Assembly: GCF_009910675.1 (NCBI RefSeq)
Contig: NZ_RSEJ01000009.1
Span: 124,001 to 188,000, forward strand
Length of the DNA: 64,000 bases
Direction of reading: 5' to 3'
Origin: Photobacterium alginatilyticum
GTDB lineage: Bacteria > Pseudomonadota > Gammaproteobacteria > Enterobacterales > Vibrionaceae
Under the pieces are notes generated by a model that saw nothing but the letters and a program-made list of their open reading frames with translations, was not told the DNA's origin and searched no databases. Positions 34,285 through 44,978 of the stretch are shown one piece after another (the stretch's first letter is position 1; each line of letters begins with the position of its first letter). A program made the translations under genes and the position numbers.

Positions 34285-37200
34285 TTAATAGTAATCCGCA
34301 TAGAGAGCGACAGGCTCTGGCGGTGTTTTTATCGGTTGCCAGCCCTCATTGAAGGTATATTTCACATACAATTGAAAATGGTTCGGCTCATAGAATTCGG
34401 ACCGCTCCGCATCCACCAGCGCCCCGACATACCATTTTGAGCTTACCCGTTTTTCTGCCGCCAACCGAAGGGAATAACCAAAATCCCCACCTTTTTCTTC
34501 ACTGCCGTCAAACCCGTATGGCGCATCGAGTTCACTCCAGGAATGTGATACCGAGGCATAAGCAGAATAGGCCCAGGTATTCTGATAGCGGCCGTAGTAG
34601 CTGACCGGTAGCGAAAGCGAGAAATATGACTGGGGACTATAGTATCCGCCATGCCCAACGGCAAACTCACCCAAGTTTTTATCGTAACTCATGTAAAATG
34701 CACTGATACCGGCACTCAACCGCTTATCTTCCTCGGCGATTAGTTTGCGGTAGCCGCCCCCCATCAATGCAAACCGGGTATTGTCTACAGTATTTTTTCC
34801 ATCCAGGTAATGGAATTGCGCACTCGACCAGTAACCATACGGCCCGCCGTCATCCCATGACAGGCCAAGGTTGATACCCGTTTTTAACACCCCTCCCCAC
34901 TCTTGTTCAGTTGGTGCCGCAGGAGGTACGGCCGCTTTTATGCCCGAGTAAGACACGGTTGTACTGGTTTCAGGACGGCGTGACAAAGCAGCACGAAAGG
35001 TAAACTGGTCGATATCAAATACCTTCTCAACGCCACCGACAACACCCGTATTGAGAAAACTCAGCGGCGTGGTTCCGATATCTATCCGCCAGTCTTTGGC
35101 TTCCCAACCAATGCCAATGGCAGTGCCGCTCTGCTTATCGTCAAAACTAACATCACTATCAAAAAAGGTTTGATCACCAGAATCTACCTCAACATAATCC
35201 ACCTTTACGACCAAATGACCGTCATACTCAGAGAAAGGTATCTTGGCCTCCAAGGGCACATTGAGCTCATGGTTCTCACCTTCACGGAAACCATAGTCAA
35301 TCCCGAGCTTGATATAGCCATCTTCCCTGGCTCTCAGGGTATCGATATCGGCTTTCACCCTACGCGTCAGCCAATAGTCATCGGCTTCAAGATACATAGT
35401 TTCTAGTGTAAGCTCCTGCCCTTCCTTTTTGACAGGATGTTTAGCCTGCCTGTCAGCCAGCAAAGTCTGGTATGCCAGCTTTTCGGCAGTTTTCCATTGC
35501 TGTTTATCCATCGCAATGTTCAACGATTCCCACTTATCAATGACCGTCCCATCATCGCGTTCACTAAGCTTGGCCAGCATCAGGGTCGCATCCTGATTAT
35601 TATCGGTCTCGTAAAGTACCTCAGCCAATTTGAGTTGCTGTGAATAAGAAAGAAGAGGCTGGCGCTGTATCAAGCGCTGCGTGACATAGCTAAAGGTTTT
35701 TTCATCAGCCAGTTTATGACTGGTCCGAACAAGACGAAGTGCTATCTCATCTTGGCTGGCCACTTCAGAGTTAAGTAAAAACTGAAACGTCTGGTGTGCT
35801 TTATTGATGTTTCCTACCGCGTAATCGGCTTTGGCGCCGTATAATTCATAGTCGGCCACTGTCTGATAGTATTTCGCCTGTAACTCTTGGTTTAATTTCC
35901 GATCCTGGGCAGCTATGCGCCAGCTATCGAACAGAAACCTATCATCGAGGGCAACAGCAGCCTCCCCATAGCGAATGAACATATTTTCATCCAATGTTGA
36001 AAGCTCCGGAGCACCAAGAACTAAACGCGCCTTGCCAAGATCTCCCATTCGTACCCAGGCAAACGCCAGGGTTAACCGACTTTCTACCCGCTTGGGGCGA
36101 GGATAGCTCTGCAGCAAGCTGATCGCCTTGTCAGGATCTTGCTCATAAAGGGCAGTAGCCCGGGCAATCACTTGCTTGAGTTTCAGCCTTTCCAGAGTCT
36201 GCTGCATACTGACTGTTCGATTTTCGTCAGGTATAGACGAAACCGTAGCTATTGCAGCATCAAGCCGATCTTGCTGGGATAAATACAAACCATAGGCATA
36301 GACCATTTCCGGCTCCTGAGAGTTCGCAGCCCAGTTCGCCATCAGGCGATCAGCCAGCGCTTTCTGACGGTAACCTACCAGCAAATCAGCCACTTCTTTC
36401 CTTAACCAGGGATCACTCGGATTAAGTGCCACCAGCATATCGAGCGTTTGCTGTACTAGGCGCAGGCTTTTCTCACTGCTCGCATAGGTATCAAGCCGCC
36501 TGGCCAATAGCTCTATCGTTAGCGCATCAATTTCCTTGCGTACCAACGCTTGTTGCGCTGGCGTAAAAGAGCTCACCTGCAGCAATGCAATCTGGGGTTG
36601 CTGCTGCGTCACATAGGTAGCCAATATTCCTCTGAGTGCTGCAGCATTCAAGGGATCCTTTACCTTTGCTTTCCGAAAACCGGCACTTGCCGCTGTATAC
36701 TCTCCCTCGGCAAGAGAAAGATTTGCCAGACGGGTATAACTTTGCGGGTTGTCTGGCAAGAGGATCTGCGCTTTAGAATAGTATTCCTTTCCTTGTTGAA
36801 GCAGCCCTTCTTCTACCAGCTGATCGCCACGCTCAATGTAGGTCCAGTACTGGGCAGTTTGAACAAGAGACTGGTATTTTGTGGCGTTATCAGGGTCTTT
36901 ATCAAAATACGCAGCCCGCTTGAAATACAACAATGCCTGTCCTGATTCCCCTACGCGCAGATAATACTTTCCTATAGCCTCTAATAATTGAGGATCATTC
37001 GGTCGGGTCGATATCGCATAGCTTAGCTGCTCGTAAGCATCCGGGAGGATGGCGGGATCCTCGGTTTTCACTAAAGCAATTCCCTTTAGCTTGGCAAGAT
37101 AAGTCGGATCTTTTAGCCATTCTTGCTCCTGTCTCCAGCGGGACTGGGCAGCAATATTAGCTTGCTGGATAGCGAAGTTGTAAGGGAAGTAACTGGCAAG

Positions 37201-38004
37201 TGTCGCATGCTGTTTTGCCCAACTATCATCAACGGGCAGATCTGCAAGTGCGCTTAGCCACGTATTGGCTGCCTGTTCCCCGACATGTGGATTTGCTGCC
37301 AACCTCTTAACAGTCGCCAGCATCCAGGGGTTAGCAGAGTCCCGCTTTCTGAGGTGGTTGGCAAGGCTGAGCTGTAATACCGGTACATCCGGGTATCGGT
37401 AATTCATCTGCTCGAGCTGGTCTTTGACCCGTTCCCAGTTGTTATCATCTTCAGCAAGCAGAGAAAGGTAGGCAAGCCTGAGCTGGTACGTTGGCAAGCC
37501 ATGGGGGAACAAAGTATCGTAGCCTGCAATAGCTTCCTTTGTACGGCCAAGCTTTTCCAATAACTGAAGCCGTTTGTACTCATTCCGTTTATGGGTATAA
37601 ATGGACAAATATGATTCTAATAACAACACCGAACTCGTTCCGGAATGCTGCACTCGCAGCAAGTTCAGTATCAACTCGGCCTGCTTGATCTCATTCTTTC
37701 GCGCACTAAGGCGCGCACGTGCTGCTTGTCCTTGTACATCATATGGCGAAACAGCCATTAATCTCTCGACAGCACTTTGGACAATATCATCACGATTCAT
37801 CAATTCTGCGGTAACAATCTGGCCATGGAGCCAGTCAACAGAGTCTATCGCTTGGGGCTGGGATGCTTGCTGTATCAACGACGGCGACAAACTATAGACT
37901 TGTTGACGCTGCTCAGGGGTCAGCGCCCAGGCAAAACTGGCGAGTAGTAACCAATAGAAAGACAGACTCGCATTTATTATTATGCGTACCGGAATTACTG
38001 ACAT
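34285..38004 (-). CDS. bcsC: Cellulose synthase operon protein C (TPR periplasmic scaffold and outer-membrane channel)
   Basis: This protein of 1,239 residues has a signal peptide, about 800 residues of TPR-like helical repeats (for example DPQLLEAIGKYYLRVGESGQALLYFKRAAYFDKD) and a C-terminal beta-barrel of about 330 residues ending in YKYTF-like strands and a short tail. BcsC guides the cellulose chain through the periplasm and outer membrane. The ATG at 38004 (GGGA upstream) is preferred over a TTG at 38016. It overlaps the end of bcsZ by ten bases. It is the last gene of the leftward bcs operon, as in enterobacteria. Confidence 0.94.
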   Translation of the reverse strand: MSVIPVRIIINASLSFYWLLLASFAWALTPEQRQQVYSLSPSLIQQASQPQAIDSVDWLHGQIVTAELMNRDDIVQSAVERLMAVSPYDVQGQAARARLSARKNEIKQAELILNLLRVQHSGTSSVLLLESYLSIYTHKRNEYKRLQLLEKLGRTKEAIAGYDTLFPHGLPTYQLRLAYLSLLAEDDNNWERVKDQLEQMNYRYPDVPVLQLSLANHLRKRDSANPWMLATVKRLAANPHVGEQAANTWLSALADLPVDDSWAKQHATLASYFPYNFAIQQANIAAQSRWRQEQEWLKDPTYLAKLKGIALVKTEDPAILPDAYEQLSYAISTRPNDPQLLEAIGKYYLRVGESGQALLYFKRAAYFDKDPDNATKYQSLVQTAQYWTYIERGDQLVEEGLLQQGKEYYSKAQILLPDNPQSYTRLANLSLAEGEYTAASAGFRKAKVKDPLNAAALRGILATYVTQQQPQIALLQVSSFTPAQQALVRKEIDALTIELLARRLDTYASSEKSLRLVQQTLDMLVALNPSDPWLRKEVADLLVGYRQKALADRLMANWAANSQEPEMVYAYGLYLSQQDRLDAAIATVSSIPDENRTVSMQQTLERLKLKQVIARATALYEQDPDKAISLLQSYPRPKRVESRLTLAFAWVRMGDLGKARLVLGAPELSTLDENMFIRYGEAAVALDDRFLFDSWRIAAQDRKLNQELQAKYYQTVADYELYGAKADYAVGNINKAHQTFQFLLNSEVASQDEIALRLVRTSHKLADEKTFSYVTQRLIQRQPLLSYSQQLKLAEVLYETDNNQDATLMLAKLSERDDGTVIDKWESLNIAMDKQQWKTAEKLAYQTLLADRQAKHPVKKEGQELTLETMYLEADDYWLTRRVKADIDTLRAREDGYIKLGIDYGFREGENHELNVPLEAKIPFSEYDGHLVVKVDYVEVDSGDQTFFDSDVSFDDKQSGTAIGIGWEAKDWRIDIGTTPLSFLNTGVVGGVEKVFDIDQFTFRAALSRRPETSTTVSYSGIKAAVPPAAPTEQEWGGVLKTGINLGLSWDDGGPYGYWSSAQFHYLDGKNTVDNTRFALMGGGYRKLIAEEDKRLSAGISAFYMSYDKNLGEFAVGHGGYYSPQSYFSLSLPVSYYGRYQNTWAYSAYASVSHSWSELDAPYGFDGSEEKGGDFGYSLRLAAEKRVSSKWYVGALVDAERSEFYEPNHFQLYVKYTFNEGWQPIKTPPEPVALYADYY

Positions 38005-39110
38005 TGCGCATCCCAAAATGTAACCAGGCTACCATCGCGCTCGAACCGATACCGGTTCTCAAACCATCCCTCGCCAAATAGTGCCAGAACGTTATCGTAG
38101 TAGTAATCGTTCTGCTCACTGAGCAGTGACTCTTTCACCGATTGATACTGGCTCTTGGCAAATTCACGTTCGCCCGATGCCACCAACAGCGGCAACATAG
38201 AAGCTGAAAAACCAGCCGACCCCTTACCCCGATAAGACCCATTACGCGTGTCTACCGTTTGCGGCGGTAAACCTTTACGGGTATTTGCAGTAACCATAGG
38301 CTGCATAACCTCGACAACCTGGGGCTTAAACGGATCATCATCGGCCAGCATACCCGCCCACAAATAGGTACGGATCGCGTTATAGCTTCCTTCTCCTTTG
38401 GTTTTTTTGTCTCGGGTATAACCTTTCTCTGAATAAACAACCCAATCAGGGCTGAAGCCCTTTGGCATTGATTCAACGATAAGCAGTTCACTTCCCTTTC
38501 TGAGTGAAGCCCAGTCTTGGTGAGGAAAGGATGTCGCCATTTTTTCTATCAGCTGTATTGGCACATAGCTGGGATTAAGGCGATATGTGCGGTCATCAAT
38601 AACAAAACCTGTTGGCGCCGGCAGCAAGAGACGCTCACCTTGTTTCAGCGCTACGGTCTCCTCGCGCAAGATCCTACTGGCAAGGAAGTAGGCAACACTC
38701 TGATAGTAATAGTTGTCCCATAGCCGGCCAGCTTCATACAGGGCATAGGCTATCCACAGATCCGAATCCGAGGCTGAATTAGCATCGAGCACCGAAAACA
38801 TTCCCTGCGCATCTCTTCCCCACAGCCATGCAGGAAGCCGGGCTGTCAGATCACCTTTGGCCAAGTGTGTTTGGGTCCACCTGAAAAGTAGATCAAAGGT
38901 CTCGGGATCATTGGCAATCAACGAAAAAAACAATGCGTAGGACTGCCCTTCAGAAGTAGTGATCTGCCTAGGATCAGATGCATCAAGCACTCGCCCATCA
39001 TCAAGAATGTAGGTGCTTTTAAACGTTTCCCACAATGGCCAGTTACATTGCTTCGCAGATACCTGAGAGCTGATCATAATGCAAACTAGCAGAGTAATTA
39101 GCTGTTTCAT
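37995..39110 (-). CDS. bcsZ: Periplasmic endo-1,4-beta-glucanase (GH8)
   Basis: This 371-residue protein has a cleaved signal (to about VSAKQ) and the GH8 fold. The acid catalyst region is TTSEGQSYALFFSLI (Glu about 54), and a second key acidic motif is DANSASDSDLWIAYAL. The Tyr/Arg region GEGSYNAIRTYLWAGM is also conserved. BcsZ trims misfolded cellulose in the periplasm and is needed for good export. Its ATG shares one base with the stop of bcsB (TAATG), with GGAGG just upstream, so expression is coupled. Confidence 0.95.
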   Translation of the reverse strand: MKQLITLLVCIMISSQVSAKQCNWPLWETFKSTYILDDGRVLDASDPRQITTSEGQSYALFFSLIANDPETFDLLFRWTQTHLAKGDLTARLPAWLWGRDAQGMFSVLDANSASDSDLWIAYALYEAGRLWDNYYYQSVAYFLASRILREETVALKQGERLLLPAPTGFVIDDRTYRLNPSYVPIQLIEKMATSFPHQDWASLRKGSELLIVESMPKGFSPDWVVYSEKGYTRDKKTKGEGSYNAIRTYLWAGMLADDDPFKPQVVEVMQPMVTANTRKGLPPQTVDTRNGSYRGKGSAGFSASMLPLLVASGEREFAKSQYQSVKESLLSEQNDYYYDNVLALFGEGWFENRYRFERDGSLVTFWDAQCQ

Positions 39111-41350
39111 TACTTACCTCCGTCAGCCAATCTGTCGGCAGATATTCGTCGCAATACACGCCAGAAAATTATCGTGAGCGCGACAATTAGGAATACGACA
39201 CACAGGGCGAGCAATACCGGGTGGGAAGAGAAGTGGTACCAAACCAAGTCCATTACTGGTAGTTGCCCTAGGTAATAGCTCTTTCCGACCTCGAAGCTTG
39301 CCACCTGCCCCTCCTGTATAGTGACAACCGAACCAAACATATGGTCTAACTTGCCACTGTCATTCAGCGCATCACCAATCAAGGCAAAATCATTGGGTTG
39401 CGATGCCACTAGCGAAATGAGGCTACGTGTCTTGGTTAGAGGTGACTCCATAGCAACCATGCTTGCAAATGCACCTTGAGCCGTTACATCAACGGTCCCT
39501 AATACATCTGCATCATCAGGCTTGCTCTGTAACCAGCTCGCCCAACCCAGCTTGTTATTACTCGCAGGTAAGGCAAGTTTCCTAGTCATTTCCCCCAAGA
39601 TCAGGTTCGCGCCATCTTGAGAAACGGCATTGTCAGCCTTTGGCGATAGTCGCCCAATCGTCAAAATATCTTTATCACTCAACTGCTGCGGATCCCAACG
39701 ATCCAACATGGCTACTTTTATTGCCGGATACCCTGTTTTGGCTCCTATCGCCCCCATCGTGTCGAGCATCAGCGCTACTTCAGGCGCTGGCGGATTTGGC
39801 TTCATAACCACAGCTGTTTCCGATAAGTCGGCCATTCTGGAATATGGAAAGCCTGATTTTGCAAATGCGCGTAAGTTAGGCATTTTTATGTAATGTGGAA
39901 AATCGGAAAAATCCAGCGTAGAGTCCGAGTCCATCACCGCATAATAGCGACTGGGTTGTGCCGACTGACAGTTACCACCCGCCCCTGATATGAAGCTAAA
40001 CTCAAACTGCATCGTATTACTGCTATCAATACGAAAAGCCGGGATGCGAGAGATGGAATTCGCACTGATTAACGTATCGTCCAGTAGCGGTACTCTGATC
40101 GGGCTGCTAGCGGCATGTTTGCCCGTATCTGATAAATTAAAGGCTTCAACAAACTGCCCATTGACCGAAAAGCTCATTCGCGATTCGGCATTCCCTAACG
40201 GCGGGGAATAGCGGTAGGCTAACTCAAGCGGTATCCCCCTCGACTGCCAGGCAAAAAGATCCGGTGGTAAGTGGAATTCCACGTTAATTGGTGCAGCACT
40301 ACGCCCTTCACGCTGTAACTGATAAGGCCCCTCAACCAGTTCGGCAAAACTCACCGGCCTGTCTGTTCTCACCCAGTTTGGCGCATCATAGGGCTTGCGG
40401 GGCTTTAGTTCGGTAACATTATTAATTCGTGCTATAGGCCCAGAGAGCAAACTGTCTCCTAGCACCAAACCACGTACAGCAGTATTCAGATCACGGCTGT
40501 CACGCCCCAGTACAAGCAATAACTTCCGGTAACGGTTGGTGGGATGAGTAATTAGCTGAAGCACAGGGCCATTCACTGTTGGCAGGTCTTGAATAAATGA
40601 AGGGCGATGCTGATTCGTTGCAAAGACTATCGCATTATGCTGCTGGGGAAGGTCGTCAAAATAGACAGGGAAATTAACACCGCGCCAACTGGCCAGAGTG
40701 CCAAAGTAAGAAGCCATCACCCCTGCAGCGGTTAAGCCGTCAATGTCACGTTGAGGTGGAAAAACAAAAGGAAGCGTTAAATGCGAAAAGTCTCTTTGAT
40801 CAAAAAATGGCGCTGGCAGCAAAGCAAGATCCGTTGCCAGAACAGCATTGTGAACTTGCAGCTTAATGCTGCCTGCCTTGCTGATTTCAGCCCAGATACT
40901 CGGACTATTCGGATCACGGCAAGTACTGTTGATTGATCCAATAAGTTCAAAACGTAACTGATTAAAGTTACTAATAAATCTTGGGTTTAGCGGTATCGAG
41001 GCTGACACGCGTTGTCCCTGGTCACCCTCATTAATGGGAACGACCCCCATCAGCTCTTCATTCAAAAAGACTTTTAGATGAGAAACGGCGGACTGCAATG
41101 CCGGAGAGGGAATAAAGCTAAACTCTAACACTGCCTTCGAGACGATTTCATCCAGCCGTGAGCCGAAGCTCAGATAGGCCGCACTTTCGCTTCCGGACAT
41201 AGTGATGGAGCCATTAATACCCAACTGCGAAAAGCTAATATCCTTATGCTCGATATCCGCAACAGGTTCAGACGCCTGTACAACAGTCGCTAAACAGAAA
41301 AGCTGTAAACCAACGAGAAGTGTAATTATTTTGATGGTTAGACGCTTCAT
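39110..41350 (-). CDS. bcsB: Cellulose synthase periplasmic subunit
   Basis: This 746-residue protein has a signal peptide (to about VVQAS), two repeats of carbohydrate-binding and flavodoxin-like domains, and one C-terminal membrane helix (about 712-733, LLALCVVFLIVALTIIFW) that docks onto BcsA. Motifs typical of BcsB include NSTCRDPNSPSIWAEI and the Cys-containing GGNCQSAQPSRYYAVMDSDSTLDF. BcsB guides the nascent glucan and is needed for synthase activity. Its start overlaps the bcsA stop (ATGA). Confidence 0.95.
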   Translation of the reverse strand: MKRLTIKIITLLVGLQLFCLATVVQASEPVADIEHKDISFSQLGINGSITMSGSESAAYLSFGSRLDEIVSKAVLEFSFIPSPALQSAVSHLKVFLNEELMGVVPINEGDQGQRVSASIPLNPRFISNFNQLRFELIGSINSTCRDPNSPSIWAEISKAGSIKLQVHNAVLATDLALLPAPFFDQRDFSHLTLPFVFPPQRDIDGLTAAGVMASYFGTLASWRGVNFPVYFDDLPQQHNAIVFATNQHRPSFIQDLPTVNGPVLQLITHPTNRYRKLLLVLGRDSRDLNTAVRGLVLGDSLLSGPIARINNVTELKPRKPYDAPNWVRTDRPVSFAELVEGPYQLQREGRSAAPINVEFHLPPDLFAWQSRGIPLELAYRYSPPLGNAESRMSFSVNGQFVEAFNLSDTGKHAASSPIRVPLLDDTLISANSISRIPAFRIDSSNTMQFEFSFISGAGGNCQSAQPSRYYAVMDSDSTLDFSDFPHYIKMPNLRAFAKSGFPYSRMADLSETAVVMKPNPPAPEVALMLDTMGAIGAKTGYPAIKVAMLDRWDPQQLSDKDILTIGRLSPKADNAVSQDGANLILGEMTRKLALPASNNKLGWASWLQSKPDDADVLGTVDVTAQGAFASMVAMESPLTKTRSLISLVASQPNDFALIGDALNDSGKLDHMFGSVVTIQEGQVASFEVGKSYYLGQLPVMDLVWYHFSSHPVLLALCVVFLIVALTIIFWRVLRRISADRLADGGK

Positions 41351-43959
41351 TTATCATCCCTCAACTGCACAAACCTTGGCCTAAATGACGACAGATAACT
41401 AAGTAGAGCCCCAATAGCAGACTTTAGAGAGAGGTAGGCTTTTTTAATAACCGAAGGACTATTCTCCAATAGCTTTTCATAACCTTTAACGCCTACCATC
41501 AGTACGCTTTTGAAACTATTCATTGGTCTATCTGGTTGATATTGCTTTTTCCAAATCAACCAGTTATCCGCACGAGCAAACGTACACTGTACGAAATCAA
41601 TTTCTTGTTTAGTTGTAAGGGGACAGAGCTTAAGGCCAACGCACTCTTCGTCACGGTAGATAACCATGCATTTAAACGTTATTTCCTCTGACGAACGGTG
41701 CAACGTCACTTCTATTTCATGTTGTCCGTCAAAGATTGAATTGTCAGCAGTTTTGACCCGCAGCCCTCCCAGTGAGAAATCGACCAAAGTCGCCGGAAAC
41801 ATATGGCCGCTTTGTAGGCGAATCATTGCGGGAATTTCGACATCGATACGATGATTCTTTCGAATCTGCTTCTCTTCGGCCGCAACAGCAATTGCGCCTC
41901 CCAAAATAAACAAGTTATACAGGGTCCAAACCAAATTAACCCCGGTGGTTGCGAGTTCGTCTCCTGGCCCCCATCCAAGCCGGTAGATCCCGAAACCCAG
42001 CCCAACGACATTCATTCCTATCAACACCAGATAGGGTTTCGAAATACTCCAGTCAAAATAGGCCTCTTCAATCAACCCGCCTTTTTCGGTCACATTGAAG
42101 CGGCCTTTTTCCGGGGCAAACAACGCAACCGTTGTCGGACGAGCGATATACCAGGCCAATACCGTTTCATAGACATCCCCCCAAAAAGAGTGCCGATATT
42201 TTCCCTGGATTCTCGAGTTCGCTATAGCTGCATGGATCATATGTGGCAACACATACAGAACAATTGCGATTGCCGGGGCATAAATGATCTGCATTTGAAA
42301 GACTAAAAAGGCCAGCGGAGCGACAAGGAAAATTATCCGGGGGATCCCCGATAAGAAATGCAGCATTGCATTGAGGTAACAGAGCCTCTGAGGCCACTTC
42401 AGTCCTTTTCCCCGCAAAGGATTATCCAACCGAAAAATCTGCGCCATTCCCCTTGCCCAGCGGATCCGCTGGCCGATATGCGCCGATAAACTTTCTGTTG
42501 CCAAGCCGGCCGATACTGGCTGGCGTAGATACGCTGAACGATAACCAAGGCGATGCAACTTCAAGAACGTATGGGCATCTTCAGTCACCGTCTCGACCGC
42601 AACGCCATCAATTTCATCTAGCGCAGAACGACGTAATACCGCACATGAACCACAGAAAAAAGTCGCGTCCCACATATCATTGCCATCTTGCACCAAGCCG
42701 TAGAACAAGTTCCCTTCATTAGGCACATCCCTAAAATTCGCCAGGTTACGTTCAAAGGGATCAGGTGAGAAAAAATGATGTGGTGTCTGCACCAGTGCCA
42801 GCTTGTCATCTTTCAGAAAGCCGCCCATCGTGACCTGAAAAAAGGCCCTTGTTGGCACATGGTCACAATCAAAAATAGCAACAAACTCACCCTTAGAGCG
42901 CTTCAAGGCATAATTAAGATTACCTGCCTTGGCATGTTCATGGGTTGGCCTGCGAATATAATGTACCCCAACCTCCTTCGCGTAGGCCTTGAACTCATCG
43001 CGCTGCCCGTCGTCCAATATATAAATATTGAGCTTACTCCTGGGCCAATCCACACCAAGCGCTGCCAGTACCGTTGTTTTAATTACATCCAGGCTTTCGT
43101 TGTACGTCGGGATCATCAAATCAATTGTTGGCCACTCTGAAACGTCTTTCGGCAGCGGGATAGGCTTTCGCTTTAATGGCCAGGCATTCTGAAAATAGCC
43201 CAGCATCAAGACAAGCCAGGAGTAACTCTCCGCCATCAGCAATATCATACCCAGAGCCAAATCGACGGAGTTGTCCCAGTTAAGTGTCGAGGTATACCGC
43301 CACCATATATATCGACACGAAACGGTTACAGAAAGAATAATCAACAATAAGTTAGGCACCCGACCAGGCAAGCGCCGTATCATCATTGCCGCCAGCCAAA
43401 GTAATAACACAAAAACGATTTGAGCTTGCCAGGCAAAAGGGACAGTAAGACAAAGCACTGAAGCAATACCGACCAACACACTCAGCAGTAACTTGGAAAA
43501 GCTCACTCTATCGGATCGGTTTTCTGTTTGAGATTTATCTGCCACCCTTTCGACCCAGGCTCCAGCCCAATGCACGATAGACATCGGAAGGCCGATAAAC
43601 CACAACAGGCCGTCTCGTAGGGTATTGATCGGCTCTGTCTCCGTAACCTCCCGTCGAGTGCGTTCAGCACCATTTTGCTTTACCACAAGCAACCATAACG
43701 CCTGTATCAAACAGCGTACCGAATCCAAAAAACGCGGTCTGGCAAAATTAATATGCGGGAAAAGCGTTAGAGGTAATGTCCAAGTCTGATGCCCGAAAAC
43801 GGTAGGCCGAAGAACAATAGAGCAGATACAAAACCAGATGAACAATATAAAACGACCTGAACTCGATGCATGCTCACTCTCGGGATACACCGTCAGGTAT
43901 TTGTTGAAGCTCTGCATAACGGAGGGCTTGATTATCCCTCTTGCAATGAAGCTAAGCAT
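41347..43959 (-). CDS. bcsA: Cellulose synthase catalytic subunit
   Basis: This 870-residue membrane enzyme polymerises UDP-glucose. The GT2 motifs are visible: DDG (about 315), DCD (about 363), TED (about 460) and QRIRW (about 498), with flanking membrane helices. The C-terminal PilZ domain has RKNHR (about 701) and DFSLGG (about 728), so c-di-GMP should activate it. The ATG at 43959 has GAAGG five bases upstream and overlaps bcsQ by eight bases; ATG 43971 and TTG 43989 are longer options. The length is close to the 872 residues of E. coli BcsA. Confidence 0.96.
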   Translation of the reverse strand: MLSFIARGIIKPSVMQSFNKYLTVYPESEHASSSGRFILFIWFCICSIVLRPTVFGHQTWTLPLTLFPHINFARPRFLDSVRCLIQALWLLVVKQNGAERTRREVTETEPINTLRDGLLWFIGLPMSIVHWAGAWVERVADKSQTENRSDRVSFSKLLLSVLVGIASVLCLTVPFAWQAQIVFVLLLWLAAMMIRRLPGRVPNLLLIILSVTVSCRYIWWRYTSTLNWDNSVDLALGMILLMAESYSWLVLMLGYFQNAWPLKRKPIPLPKDVSEWPTIDLMIPTYNESLDVIKTTVLAALGVDWPRSKLNIYILDDGQRDEFKAYAKEVGVHYIRRPTHEHAKAGNLNYALKRSKGEFVAIFDCDHVPTRAFFQVTMGGFLKDDKLALVQTPHHFFSPDPFERNLANFRDVPNEGNLFYGLVQDGNDMWDATFFCGSCAVLRRSALDEIDGVAVETVTEDAHTFLKLHRLGYRSAYLRQPVSAGLATESLSAHIGQRIRWARGMAQIFRLDNPLRGKGLKWPQRLCYLNAMLHFLSGIPRIIFLVAPLAFLVFQMQIIYAPAIAIVLYVLPHMIHAAIANSRIQGKYRHSFWGDVYETVLAWYIARPTTVALFAPEKGRFNVTEKGGLIEEAYFDWSISKPYLVLIGMNVVGLGFGIYRLGWGPGDELATTGVNLVWTLYNLFILGGAIAVAAEEKQIRKNHRIDVEIPAMIRLQSGHMFPATLVDFSLGGLRVKTADNSIFDGQHEIEVTLHRSSEEITFKCMVIYRDEECVGLKLCPLTTKQEIDFVQCTFARADNWLIWKKQYQPDRPMNSFKSVLMVGVKGYEKLLENSPSVIKKAYLSLKSAIGALLSYLSSFRPRFVQLRDDK

Positions 43960-44770
43960 AACTGCCTTCATCACAACTGAGAGCTGCAATGCTCCACAGC
44001 GCTAACGTTTTGAACTCTGCGGCGGCAAGACTTCCGGGTGAATAGCAGCTCACGGTTTGTAAATTAGCCGTTGCTTCCGTAAGCGCCTCATCGAAATGAA
44101 TCGGGTTTGAAATTAAGGTCTCTCCCCATATTTTTTTCATATAAAAGGAAAAGTCACTACTTACTTCACTCGTCGAATAGAACTTATTCGCAAGCAGTTT
44201 GATTTTAGAAAGCTGGCTTACACTTTTACTCTGAGCATCGAGAATGGAGTAGCAAGCCGTATCGGGATTGATCACGACTAAGTGCAGATCAATAGTGGCA
44301 TGAAGATCTCGCAGGGGCTCCATGAAACTGCTAGTAAAGCTAACGGATGGCAAATGAATGATGGCGTAGTCAAATTGATCAGCCAGCGTTGTCAGCATCT
44401 CAGAAAAAAAGCTATTAGACAGCCGATAAACTGATTCGGGTTCTGAAAAATAATCGATTTTACGCTGTTTACTAAGACTCTTCTCCCTGCCGGATAGTAC
44501 AGGTTTCGCTTGCGCTCCGAAGGGAAGAAAGCTCACCCCGGCAGGACTTTGATGAAAAGCAAGAGCCCAGTCCTCACCACAATATTCGCGGCTAGCCCAA
44601 CCATCACCATCTGTCATTTTCATCGAAAAGTACACACGAAGAAAATTACGAAGGTCCAGATCTACAATTGCGACATTCTTATTAATATCATGAAGCCCAC
44701 CAGCCAGGTTAGCAGCAACCGTCGATGCACCAACCCCGCCCTTCAAGCCAGAGACAGCGATTAATTTCAT
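43952..44770 (-). CDS. bcsQ: ParA/MinD-like ATPase of the cellulose operon
   Basis: This 272-residue protein has a deviant Walker A loop KGGVGASTVAANLA at its start, a Walker A' Asp (VDLDLRNFLRVYF) and a fold that matches BcsQ (YhjQ). It lies in the same place as in E. coli, just before bcsA. BcsQ assembles with BcsR, E and F at the inner-membrane cellulose synthase and has been linked to polar placement. The gene starts at ATG 44770, 25 bases after the bcsR stop, with AAAGG upstream. Confidence 0.93.
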   Translation of the reverse strand: MKLIAVSGLKGGVGASTVAANLAGGLHDINKNVAIVDLDLRNFLRVYFSMKMTDGDGWASREYCGEDWALAFHQSPAGVSFLPFGAQAKPVLSGREKSLSKQRKIDYFSEPESVYRLSNSFFSEMLTTLADQFDYAIIHLPSVSFTSSFMEPLRDLHATIDLHLVVINPDTACYSILDAQSKSVSQLSKIKLLANKFYSTSEVSSDFSFYMKKIWGETLISNPIHFDEALTEATANLQTVSCYSPGSLAAAEFKTLALWSIAALSCDEGSYA

Positions 44771-44795
44771 CTATTTAGACCTTTCGGAGAATAAG

Positions 44796-44978
44796 TTATG
44801 GCTCTTTTGTTTCTATTATTCCATTCACTGGTTTCGGGTGGCGTTCATTGACTTCATCAAAAACACCCCAACGCCCGTTAATAATGCGAGCTCTTTCGTT
44901 ATCGGCAAACTCTTCATAGTCAAAGTCATCCAAATGGTATGAAGATGCTATGTAAGATAGATCTGATTCTATATCCAT
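44796..44978 (-). CDS. bcsR: Small cellulose-synthesis regulator BcsR-like
   Basis: This 60-residue protein occupies the bcsR position at the head of the operon. A DFDYEEFADNERARIINGRWGVFDEV stretch parallels the D-x-DY ... RW-x-x-x-x-E/F pattern of E. coli BcsR (YhjR). BcsR forms a complex with BcsQ that supports BcsE and synthase stability. The C-terminal PKPVNGIIETKEP is a less conserved tail. The start at 44978 is the only ATG that fits. Annotation rests on position plus a short motif match. Confidence 0.75.
   Translation of the reverse strand: MDIESDLSYIASSYHLDDFDYEEFADNERARIINGRWGVFDEVNERHPKPVNGIIETKEP

Noticed and set aside
41851..43140. Long open frames antisense to bcsA (41851-42306 and 42775-43140)
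   Set aside because: They lie opposite strongly conserved catalytic segments of bcsA and have no ribosome-binding sites, so they are by-products of its codon usage.
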